64,000 nucleotides of DNA from Symbiodinium kawagutii (Eukaryota; Sar; Dinophyceae; Suessiales; Symbiodiniaceae): assembly GCA_009767595.1 (NCBI GenBank), contig VSDK01011567.1, positions 92,177-156,176 on the forward strand, in the 5' to 3' direction. The notes under the pieces are model-generated. The model had not been told where the DNA came from. It saw only the letters and a program-made list of their open reading frames with translations, and did no database searches. Below, piece after piece: positions 9,370 through 18,792 of the stretch. Positions within the stretch are counted from its first letter, which is position 1; every line of letters begins with the position of its first letter. Position numbers and translations under genes: made by a program.

Positions 9370-9474
9370 TTAACCATCAATAATGGCTTATAATGACCAA
9401 CCAAATCGTAGGGAAAACAATGGTTAATGATAAGGGAACCAGGGGGACTAAGGGTTTTGACCCACAGCCATTTG

Positions 9475-10037
9475 TTGTTCATGACAATCTTGGTCAAATC
9501 CTACAGAGCAAACCCGTTGCATGTTCGACTTGGAAAATCCTTCGCATCAATAGATGATCCTCTCTGTCAGAAGCCCTAGTTTAGTAGGGAAGTAGCAAGC
9601 CGATACATTTTACTGCCGGGCTTGGGGAAGTTCTGGGGAAGTTCATCTGATGTCCTCCAGTGCAAACCTGGTTCTATGGCCTGCAGGTACCGCCCAACCA
9701 TCACAAACCACCGTGTTGTACATTGTCGTCTATGGACACCTGTGGGGGCAAACCCAGGCCTAAGCCGAATTGGCCAAAGGCAAGCATAGCATATTATAGC
9801 TGGTTTGTGGCCCATTCCACTGGTCAACATGCTTACTGGATGGGTATAGATAGGCCACTTGGAGACTGTTTCCTGGGTCACCTGTTGATCGGTGTTGCGA
9901 AGCAGAGTTGCCATTGGAACTGCAAAGCAGCCTTCGCAATATTGCATGCTGAGGGTTGCATAGCTAATCTCGCAGTTGACAAGCACGCGCATGATCATGT
10001 GTGTGTGTGTAGATGTTATGCCACTATCATTTCACAG
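9475..10037. other. Stretch without recognised gene
   Basis: This follows the rest of the split family A copy. A short (GT)n run lies near 9999-10010. Open frames of 140-144 codons overlap on opposite strands, but neither has a recognisable domain or clear splice sites, and I treat both as chance. Confidence 0.4.
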
Positions 10038-10427
10038 GTCAGCTGCCCTGCGCACACGGCTGGAAACAAGAGGATCAAGAGGTCTGAACTCTGAACTTTG
10101 ACAGCGTTGTAGATGAACACATGAGCTGGAGCGGTGGTTTCAAACATGGTTGGTTGACAAGCATATTTTTCATGATGGGGTGGTTCAACCACCAACCAGA
10201 TTGTGAACCTCCCTCCTTCAGGCAGAAGTTCTGATCGTTGCATCAGGCATCGAACCCTTGATGAAAGCCAGCATCAACAAACGCCTTGTGGCGCCGACTC
10301 GCAAACAGTCTCTCGCCAAGCAGCTCCCATGGTCAGCCGATGTAGGTGGGTAACATCCATGACCCGGTTGACCAAGCAGTGGGTGGGTGGCGCCGACCTG
10401 GGTTTGAGGGCTTCACCACCCCAGCTG
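10038..10427 (+). CDS. Candidate exons of an unknown gene
   Basis: Two exons join in phase: 10038-10081 (AG before, GT after) and 10222-10341, a 40-codon exon with both edges at codon boundaries. The second begins AEVLIVASGIEPLMKAS and has coding-like codon content. A third candidate, about 10379-10427, begins QWVGGADLGL. No family is recognised. The 5' end may have been displaced by the retrotransposon or may lie elsewhere. I see neither a start nor a stop, so this may be a gene remnant. Confidence 0.3.
10127..10200. repeat. Family C inverted-repeat element (copy C1)
   Basis: The left end reads GGTGGTTTCAAACATGGTTG and the right end GGTGGTTCAACCACCAACCAGA. The ends and the inner words 'catatttttcatgatgggg' recur at 17641, 31213, 51161 and 56091. 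Confidence 0.6.
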
Positions 10428-11526
10428 GTCAGTGTTCACCATGGTTCTGCAAGCATTACGCTTCACCAGTCCCAGTTGCAAAATATGTGTCGTACCATAC
10501 CTGGTGAAACCATGAGCGATGAAACATGGTAGTGTTTGGATGTGGTGCTCCTACGGTGGCATAGCCAAGCAAAAATAACAACAAGATCAGAAAGTGGGCA
10601 AGTCATTATGCACCCCTTTTCTGGACCCGGGTGCTCCTGATCTACGGGTAGTTTCTGTAAGACAAGATGGGCTACACGAGTAAAAAAGACAGAGCCCCTC
10701 AGGCATTGTTTGTCTTTGCGGCAGGCGTTGTGATTATCATGGAAAATGACTGTTTGAATTCATGGGGTGCTGCAATTATTGACTGCAACATGTGGGTGTA
10801 TCGTTGGGAATTGAGTCAACATTGACCTGGGAAGCCTGCACATGCATGCTTTCAGTGGTTTCATGTATTTATAAATGTGCATAAATAATTCATATACAAT
10901 AAATAAATAAACATATATATATATAAGCATTTTTTAATATACAGAAATAAGATAATCACATGTAAATACATGATGCACACAATAGATACCTGGTTCATGA
11001 TCAAATGTACCCTTCAATCATCTCCCATTAGGGCACGGGCGACCGAGGCTGAGCTGGTCATGGTTGTTGAAAACACCGAGAGAGAGCTGGTTGCAAAGTA
11101 GTAACATGTTTGACAAACAAAACAACTTCTAATGGCTAATTTTTGATTCAGTAATTTTATGTAATTTATTTTTGATAAAAACAAACTGTCCAATGGTTAA
11201 TTTGTTTTATCCAGTAATTTATTATCAAATGGTTTGTTTGTTAAAACTATTTGATAGTAAAGAACGCTATCCATTTCCCACGATTGGAAAAATGATCCCT
11301 ACTTGCTCAAACTATATCAAGGAGTAATTGCCAAACATATCCTGGGCGGTGAGGGGGGCTTGACCTACCAAAAGAAACAACCATACATCGTTTTCGAGGC
11401 GGAATGCCATGGATCCGCTAACCCCAACCTGCCAACCTTAACCAGTGGGTGGGACTCATGGGGACGGTCACTGTCACGGTGACTTCCCAGACTTCCTGTC
11501 ACTTCCCAGGCTGAAGAAGAAGCACC
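10428..11526. other. AT-rich intergenic stretch without recognised gene
   Basis: It holds AT-rich runs at 10866-10935 and repeated 'taatttatt' and 'tttgataa' words near 11140-11260. No exon with paired splice sites was seen. It ends at a pyrimidine-rich tract and AG (to 11511) that precedes the next candidate gene start. Confidence 0.4.
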
Positions 11527-11990
11527 ATGTCCCGAAAGCCACCGGTGGCACCTTGGCGCCGGGAGGAATTGGATGCCCTTGGAGCCAGGCAGTGAATGAC
11601 TCAACGAATCAATGTCAGGTGGTTTCTCAAAATGGGGAACCCCCAAAAATGGTTGGTGGTTGAACCACCCATGGGTAACTATATAGTGGTTAATAATGGT
11701 TATATATATGTGTTTCTCGGAATAGGGGAACCAATAAATGGTTGGTTTATTGCTATAAATGACTATTAATGGATGATTGGGGGGTACCCCTATTCTGAGA
11801 AACTACCATGTGAATGCTTAATGATGGCGAATGCTTCTTGGAAATACGCGTAGTGATGGAATCAATGAATCATAGACCCTGAGATTCGGAGGCATTTTGA
11901 CGTATAATTTCATCGGGTTGGGCTTTGGAAGTAGGGTACTGCTAGGTGGCATAGTGCCGCAGGACTCTGGACATCTTGGTGAACGCCCTG
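11527..11990 (+). CDS. Candidate gene start, two exons, or 5' part of the L10 transcript
   Basis: ATG 11527 lies 15 bases behind the AG of a pyrimidine-rich tract, which is how gene starts look elsewhere in this window. Exon 1 (11527-11588) begins MSRKPPVAPWRREELDALG and ends at a GC donor. Exon 2 (11963-11990) joins in phase and ends at GT. Its next in-phase partner would be the exon beginning at 12184, which runs without a stop into the RPL10 ATG. It is therefore either a short separate gene whose end I miss or an upstream extension of the L10 message. No homology is recognised. Confidence 0.25.
11709..11812. repeat. Family B inverted-repeat element (copy B1), with a half copy just upstream
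   Basis: The ends read GTGTTTCTCGGAATAGGGG and CCCCTATTCTGAGAAACTAC, inverted relative to each other. A second left end, GGTGGTTTCTCAAAATGGGG at about 11619, suggests two copies or a broken one. The same ends recur at 19919, 22330, 38108, 40605, 42721, 59727 and 61545. Confidence 0.7.
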
Positions 11991-12159
11991 GTGAATTGCT
12001 GTACTTGGAATTGCTTTGCTGATATTCATGGTGCTATGTGGATGTTCACTATATAGCTATATATTCACTTGAAGATGTTGGCTCTAAAGTTATTACAGTA
12101 CATTTTGGTACCGTTGGTACTGTTCATTTTTCATTTGAATTGCTTCATGTTTGCATGTT

Positions 12160-12183
12160 GTTTTGTGCTTCATGTTCTTTCAG
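12160..12183 (+). promoter_or_regulatory. Probable trans-splice (spliced leader) acceptor of RPL10
   Basis: A T-rich tract ending CATGTTCTTTCAG precedes the RPL10 ATG by 111 bases. In dinoflagellates nuclear messages receive a spliced leader at such sites. That this one is used is inference, and no leader sequence is encoded here. Confidence 0.45.
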
Positions 12184-12294
12184 CAGTTGCCTTCACGACC
12201 ACCCAATGTTGTCTTTGGCCTCATGCCTCTACGCTGCAACCGGTTCAAGCCGCCTGTCTATTGCCACCTCAAATTAGCGTGCCATCGCGCCACC

Positions 12295-15200
12295 ATGGGC
12301 CGTCGTCCCGCCAAATGCTACCGCTACAACAAGCACCTGGGCAGACCATGTCAGACTCAGACATAAGTTGAGTCAAGCAACATTCAAGTGACAAGTTGGA
12401 TGAATATTTTTGTATCAGCTTGCTGCCTGTTGTGCATATTGTTTTTTTGGTCAAGTCAAATGCTTCCACTTACCATTATGGTAGGTAATAGTGGTTTCTA
12501 CTATTGTTGTTTGGGCTTGGTTAGCCATTATCATGGTAAGTGGAAGCATAGGGAAGATAGGCATCCACCGGTTCTGGATCCCAAGCAATGATTTCATGTG
12601 TTGGATCCAGACTCAGCGAACGCCAGGAACAAGCCCTACCCTAAGACCCGATACTGCCGTGGTGTTCCTGATCCCAAGATCCGCATTTTTGACGTGGGCC
12701 TCTCGGACAGCTAGACTCAGAGATTGGGCCGTGGGGAACGAGAAGGGGCTGTGGATGAGGAAAGCTTTTGAACAAGTTGGTTGCAGGAACTGAGGGCCAA
12801 ATTGAACACAAAGTAATTACTTGTATCCTTCAACCGTCCCTGAAATCGATATTGAGTGGAAAGCCATCAGGTACGGAAGTACACCATTTATGAATACAGC
12901 AATTGTATCGGTTTTTATTTGCACAATGGTTGATGTTGATATCGGTCCAAAATTACTATTGTTTGTTGCTACCTCTGTTATTGGCCTTTATTCGCCATTG
13001 CGTATCACTCAACCCAATTTCTGAGCCCATCCACTATACTGAACTGCTATAGTCACTCACCATCACCACCCTCACCCAGCCTCTTCTCCATGCCTATCCG
13101 CCTATCCCCACCCTTCACGTCAACCCCAGCGGACCCGGCACCCTTCACCACTGGGCCGGGCTCCCCTTCCCCCGGTGGCCGTGGTGGCGCCGAGGAAAGA
13201 AGAAGATGCCCTGCGACGAATTTCCCGCGGCCGCGCATTTGGTCTGCGACGAAGATCAGCAGCTGACCTCGGAGGCTTTGGAAGCGGCGCGCATCGCCGT
13301 GAACAAGCGCCTTGGAGCGCTGCCAGGGTGCCATCCGGTGAGGCAAGCAACGAAGGGGAACATCATGGTGGAGCCATAGTGGGATGGGCTATGGGTAAGC
13401 TTAAAATGGGGGTTATAATGGGGAACATCATGGGATTTCTAGCTTTAATGGGATTTTCGATGGTTGATCACAAAATGGAGGGGTTGTAGCATGTTGTAGC
13501 ATGTTATAGCTATATATTCAGAATGGCGGGATAAGAACCAACAAAAATGGTTTAAAAAACTTCTGGGTTTGTCCAGCTTGCCATGGTGGTCCTAGAATCA
13601 CCATCTAGAATCCAGCTGGTCATAGCCACTATGAAAAAATAAACTGCAAGGGACTTCGGGGTACACCATCTCTGGACAGGCCATATCCTTGCGGGGTTCA
13701 TGAACGGATCAGCTAGCCAAAGGCTTCCCAGCAACATCAAGGAACAATGGGGATATCAGCAATGGGGTGTGACCAATCAACAATTGGGGGTTCATGAAAG
13801 ATGGTGATGCCCAAACAGGGCGCGGCCACGTTGTTCCTTGGGACACCAGTGCAGGAATGCTAATTTATTTGGTGGTTGAAGAAGCCAATGTAACGAGCTG
13901 CGGCCATAGCATGGATTTGTACCAAGTGGGACTGTCCACAAAAGAGCTGCAGAATGGTGCACCTTTCACTCCAAAAAGCGACAGTTTGGGAATGGCCACT
14001 GTACAGCGTGAGGGATGCAGAATTGCAAGGGGGAAGGTTGGTTACTTCCCACTTTTGTAACCTTTTGTATGTCAAGTAGTGGCAATTAAATTGCAAGTTC
14101 ATTGGCATGTTGTTTCAATTTGGTTTCATTTCCATCATTTTCCCATCTAGGATTCAAGCCTATGAACACCCGGCGACCTGAAATCCTGGTTTGACCTGCA
14201 GCATTTCGAAAAGTAACCAAGTACTTTTGAAGAAGACATGGGTTAAACATGGTTGAAGGACCTTTGTTCGAAACAGGCACCAGTGGCATGCACCATTGGC
14301 CCCGTATCAAACATTGCACCCTTCGGCTCAAGTCGAAGCTGTGACAAGCCTCCGTGGCCGCAAGGTACATGGTGACCAACGCTGGTAAGGATTTTTTCCA
14401 CATTCGCATCCGACCTCATCCCTTCAACGTGCTGCGCATCAACAAGACCTTGCAGCTCTGGCTGGTTTTCACGTGAACCTCCGTGGGAAGATCAGTGCGA
14501 GTCAAGAAGCCACAGATGTTTGTGATTTGGCTATGGGTCAATATTGACCAACCAACCAATGGGGATAATGATAGGGGAACCCGGAAAACTATGATTAATG
14601 ATAGGGGAACCAGGGGGACTAAGGGTTTTGACCCACTGCCATTTGTCACGACGTTTCAAAAAATAGTACTTACTACGGACAACGACGTTCTGGTGCTTAG
14701 AGATGATCTACTATCTGGAAATGCCCTACCTAAGCGTGACCAGTAGATGTAGCGGTGGCTCATCCTTCGGGGGTTGGGGGGTCCTTGTGGTGGAACCGAT
14801 GGCAGGTCCTGCGCCGGTGCGGATCGTTTGTCCAGTGGCATGCGTGGCGCCTTCGGGAAACCCTACGGCACAGCAGCGCGCGTGGACATCGGACAGGTCT
14901 TGATCTCCTTGCGCACCAAGGACGGGCGGCAGGTGGGTTTACTTGGTTGGTATTACGGTATTACTTGGTGAAATATAGTGCCAACCATCACCCAACCATC
15001 CATCACCAATCATCACCATCATCCAACCAAATATGCTGGTTGGTAAAATATGTTGATTTGTAAACCCACCTGACAGTTGGACCTTTCAGGTTGGTATGAC
15101 TTGATTGACATATGTCTGAAATGATGATCAAGATCAGGAATACAATCTGACCAATGATCAGTTTCTGCACAATGGAGGGAGCTGATCGAAATGACGGTTG

Positions 15201-16713
15201 AACAGTAGGTGATGCATGGAGGTTTGAAAGAAATTCAGATAGAAATTACAAGAACAGTAGGCGAAATATGGTGATATAATTGATTTCAGGTTTGGAGTCT
15301 ACAGATCCAAAAGCAAAGCTGACTGCTGGGATTTGCGGGGTATGACAGTGGCCTTTGCACATTTGGGTGCTGTTTTCCGATGAGTGGACGCTGGTGCCTG
15401 CGTGGAACCGAACAGAGTTATCCCAATGATGTGAAGGTGTTGTCAGATGGCATCTCGTGATGCTTCCTGAATTGTCCTCCTGTGTGCTGAAGTTATTTGC
15501 TTGAAACTTCCTCAATTTCAAAGTGAACATGCCGCTGTCCATCAACCATTAACCAATCATATATCAATCAGTATTTATATAATCATCTTTTGATTGTCAT
15601 TATGCAATCATCAAACAATCATGAATCATCAATCATCAATCAAGCATCAACCAACCATGAACCAACCATCAACCAACCAGTAACCCACCATTGACCAACC
15701 ATGGATCAACCATGACTAACCAACAAATAGCCCATTATTCATCAACCATGATTGACCATCAATTAGCCCATCATTCACCAGCCAGTCATCAACCATTCAT
15801 CAGCCATTCATCCACCCCCATCCTGGGCCCCTGGCCGCGTCGCCAGGAAGAGAAGATCCAGTTCGCCGTCGAAGCCCTAAGGCGTGCTTCGGCTAAGTTC
15901 GCGGGACGGCAGAAGGTGCACGTGTCCAACAAGTTTGGCTTCACCCGGTACACCAAGAAGGACGGGGCGATGGGGAGATAGGGGATGGGAAGGCTACAGG
16001 AGATGATTCGGAGATGATGGAGATGGGAGGGGTGGCAGCTAAGGACAGGGAGATGGGCCAGGGATGGGACCGGGGGGTTTCTGGTGGGATGTGGAGGGGA
16101 TGGGATCCAGAGATTGGAACAGGGGGGACATTGACAACCAAGAAGGACAGGGAGATTGGAGGGGTGGCGGCAACGACAGGGATGGGCATAGGGGCAGCTC
16201 AGATAGGCCAAGCAGACCGAATGGGACGGCCCCCCGGTAGCTAAGATAGGCGCAACATAGATAAGTCAGAGATGGTTTTTTCAGAAGGTCTGCGACCTTC
16301 AAGAAGGTCAGGTCAAGTGCAAAAACCTTTTGTGTCTCTGACGAAGATATATCAGAGTGTCATGCGCGGTGGAGCATGCCCACCCAGCGGTTTGAAAAAA
16401 AAAGAAAACAATTTGGCATCCCATAAATTGGAAGTGATAATGACAACCCAACAGTTAAGTCCACAGAATTGGCAGGTGTTGATTTCAACAATGAATTGCT
16501 GAAGAGTTGATGGAGAGGCTGCGGTGACAATGTCAAACCACCTGCTAGACACTACGTGGGGTGCAGAGTATGCTCAATTAACACGGGTTATTCCATGGTG
16601 GGACCCACCGGCAGCGCGAGGAATATCATGACTACAAAGCGCAAGGGCGCTTGGTCCCAGATGGCACCAATGTGAGGCATGAAATCGGACTGCACTGGAG
16701 CAGTTGGTGTTGA
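12295..16713 (+). CDS. RPL10: 60S ribosomal protein L10 (uL16), seven exons
   Basis: The exons are 12295-12332, 12627-12697, 13195-13306, 14365-14451, 14806-14932, 15847-15960 and 16621-16713. They join in phase into 213 codons plus TGA, against 214 residues for human RPL10. The peptide follows the family throughout: [104 protein letters not shown] and [10 protein letters not shown]. It is a core protein of the large subunit, near the tRNA corridor. Introns 1-4 start GC, intron 5 GT and intron 6 GA; all end AG. The last dozen residues after DGTNV do not resemble the usual GPL-containing tail, so an alternative last splice is possible. Introns carry repeat families A and E and a 13-bp terminal inverted repeat. 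Confidence 0.93.
12461..12552. repeat. Family E palindromic element (copy E1) in RPL10 intron 1
   Basis: The left arm TGCTTCCACTTACCAT (12461-12476) is exactly complementary in reverse to ATGGTAAGTGGAAGCA near 12534-12549. The loop shares GTTTCTAC(T/C)ATTGTT with the element at 58672-58771. Confidence 0.65.
14529..14640. repeat. Family A inverted-repeat element (copy A2) in RPL10 intron 4
   Basis: The ends are GGCTATGGGTCAATATTGAC and GGTTTTGACCCACTGCC. ATTT flanks both sides (14525-14528 and 14641-14644). It makes up about a third of this 354-bp intron. Confidence 0.85.
14930..15072. repeat. 143-bp element with perfect 13-bp terminal inverted repeats at the RPL10 intron 5 donor
   Basis: CAGGTGGGTTTAC at 14930-14942 is matched by GTAAACCCACCTG at 15060-15072. 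The left repeat spans the exon 5 / intron 5 junction: its CAG is the last codon of exon 5 and its GT is the splice donor. The interior is rich in CAACCATC-type words. Confidence 0.75.
15545..15835. repeat. Low-complexity AACCATCA-type repeat in RPL10 intron 5
   Basis: Irregular head-to-tail copies of 'accaaccatcaacc' and 'atcaatcatc' fill this stretch, up to the pyrimidine tract and acceptor of exon 6 at 15846. Confidence 0.7.
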
Positions 16714-17126
16714 AGCTGCTTGAGATGGATTAGGGAAAGTAGCTGGTTGAAAGTAGCCTCAAAACCAGGTTAGAAACAATACCTGTGAAACAATACCTTG
16801 GCTGAAGCATATTGTACTTAAAAAACAATGTTCCACAAGTATTGTCGGTATTGTTTCTTTTGAAGGGACCGTGTTCTAGTTGATGGATATGACATGACGG
16901 ATAATTTCTTTTCGGGAGAAGCATTTTAAGAAAAGACAACATTCTGATAAGGAGCGCGACTGCACGATTTGGAGGCTCCGAACAGGCTCCTGAAAACTCA
17001 GATGAAGCCCACCAAAAGCGGGTCCCAATAGGTAGCTGGTCATCCAATCTGGGAGTGTGTTATTGCGACTTTGTACGACGTTCTTTTTGTGGTTGAGAAC
17101 TTGCTTCCCCAGAGCAGGTGAATCTT
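16714..17126. other. Short intergenic stretch between RPL10 and the next gene
   Basis: No exon is recognised. It ends in GCTTCCCCAG (to about 17112), a candidate trans-splice acceptor, followed by a 14-base leader and the ATG at 17127. Confidence 0.45.
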
Positions 17127-18427
17127 ATGAGGCCAGGCCGGGATTTCCACTACGACCTTCCCACTGTGCCGTCCATTTGTGCAACTCGTGGCCCTCGAGA
17201 AGGTAAGCCCCAGTAGCAATTTTCTCTTGGTGGACTGGCATCGCTACCCTTCTGGACCCGACCAACCTCGAATAATTAACCACGATTTCATTTCAAATTG
17301 ATATTGGCATCGAAGGTTCAAACATACCAACTCGTGTATTTGCATGTCAACGTCAATGATCAACATGTCTTTACCCTCCCAGCGGGATGCAATGGAAATA
17401 TCGAGTTCCTGGCTCACGGCATGATCCGCAACCTTGCAACACGCCACCCGGTGCCAGGTGGTTGTCGAGCCGTGGTCCCTTGTGGCGCTTGATCGGCCGG
17501 GAGAACGCCTGAGCCCGAGGGAAAGGATCGACTCAATACGACAGTCGGCTGCGGAGAAGCTAACAAAAGCCATGGCGACAATCCTTGGGTCCTTCAGGGC
17601 GAGGGTGGAGGTGATCTTGGCAAATAACTTGCTTTAAAGATCTGGCTGGTGGTTTGATTGACATGTCTTATTTTCCCTAGTAACTATTTTTCATGACGAA
17701 TAGGTGTTATTTGTTAGTAATTACGAAGGAAATGTGTTATTTGACACTGGTTAATATTTGTTAATGATTATTTGTATAATGATTAACAAATGGTTGGTTG
17801 ACGAATATTTTTCATGACGGGGTGGTGAAGACCACCAAGCAGAGATAGATTCTCAGCGCTGAACTCCTTGAGAAGGACGATGGAGAGATAGATCATCCAT
17901 GGTGAAGACATGGTGAAACGGTTGGCGCATGTGTTGTGTCCATGTGCTCAGCTCGATAGCCATGGGATTGCATTATATACACGTGTGCCAATAGCTATTA
18001 AGCTTAAATGTGAGTGAAAGCCAATTCCATTTTTTGGAGGCAATTGTGAATACACAAATAGCAAGGGGATTTGATTCGATACCCATGATTTCAACATCAC
18101 GTTGACTCTTTCAAACTTGGACTCAGTTCCAACCCTCGACAAGGGTACAACTCTCCTCAGCAGAAACTGTTTTTTGGTGATTCTCCTTGGTGATCAGATC
18201 CATTCCAGCTCAGCAGACCCAAGTAGCGATAGTGCAGGATCCTAACCAAGCTGCAAGCACAAGCAGAATGGGAGAAGGGCCCGGCGGGTCTAGCGGGGCG
18301 ATGCTCAGGACTCCTGTCAGAGAGTGAAGACGAGCTCGTCTCTCGGCCGAACTGCCCCGGCTCTGCAGTCTCCATCCCGATTTTTTCTCAAGTTTTTACG
18401 GATTGCTACGACACGCTCAGACCATGA
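17127..18427 (+). CDS. Small unknown gene, three or four exons
   Basis: ATG 17127 follows a pyrimidine-AG by 14 bases. Exon 1 (17127-17202) begins MRPGRDFHYDLPTVPSICAT and ends at the strong donor GTAAGC. Exon 2 starts at 17383 in phase and reads GNIEFLAHGMIRNLATRHP. Two endings are possible. Exon 2 to 17471 plus 18238-18327 gives about 84 residues ending LRTPVRE. Alternatively, a further exon from 17458 (frame containing RPGERLSPRERIDSI) joins 18238-18427, which in its other frame is acidic (SESEDELVSRP) and stops at 18425-18427. No domain is recognised. The start is better supported than the end. Confidence 0.4.
17641..17843. repeat. Family C inverted-repeat element (copy C2)
   Basis: The left end is TCTGGCTGGTGGTTTGATTG and the right end GGTGGTGAAGACCACCAAGCAGA. 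It contains the 'atttttcatgacg' word twice and is about twice the length of other copies, as if partly duplicated. Confidence 0.6.
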
Positions 18428-18792
18428 GATGCACTAAATATTGAGAAGACATTGGCGCTAAGAAATCGTTATATACAAACATCGGGCAAAAACTTGTAAC
18501 GTTTTGCGCAGATCTCAATGAACTACAGTAAATCCTTTCAGGCTTGGCAACCCAAATCCACCTGCTTTCTAGCATGTCACTACATGGGAGCCGGGATGCA
18601 AAATCACCTGAGGGGCCCGTGAATTGGACCTCCCAAAGACCCATGAAATGAGGCACCGCATGGCATAGCATGGCACAGCGCAGAAGATTCCCCTGGTCAA
18701 TGCCCCTTCGGCCCCAGCATGGGCTTCAACCGTTGCAACTTGGGATCACCAGCCGTGCAGCATCGTAGTGGTCTCAGGATTTCACCTGCACA
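18428..18792. other. Short intergenic stretch
   Basis: No exon is recognised. The end, GTGGTCTCAG at about 18768-18777, looks like a trans-splice acceptor 15 bases before the next ATG. Confidence 0.4.

Larger units (their letters stand above)
408..9469 (+). repeat. Family A inverted-repeat element (copy A1), split by the retrotransposon
   Basis: The two outer ends, 408-427 and 9375-9469, together make one copy of the roughly 110-bp family A element seen about ten times in this window. The left end begins GGCCATGGGTCAATATTAAC and the right end finishes GGTTTTGACCCACAGCC. The 4-bp sequence ATTT flanks both outer ends (404-407 and 9470-9473), as expected of a target-site duplication. The copia element landed inside it and duplicated TTAAC, so this copy is older than the retrotransposon. 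Confidence 0.85.

Noticed and set aside
408-9469. Reading the whole block as one DNA transposon because of its outer inverted ends
   Set aside because: The inner LTRs, primer site and TTAAC duplication show a separate later insertion into a small element.
9576-10094. Overlapping open frames of 140-144 codons on both strands
   Set aside because: No domain, no paired splice sites, and the frames mirror each other. The only coding-like part is the small exon at 10038-10081, listed separately.
17127-17202. Last exon of RPL10 containing ATRGP, similar to the NRGP of other L10 tails
   Set aside because: No splice choice gives the right phase from exon 7, while an ATG behind a good acceptor explains the exon as the start of a new gene.
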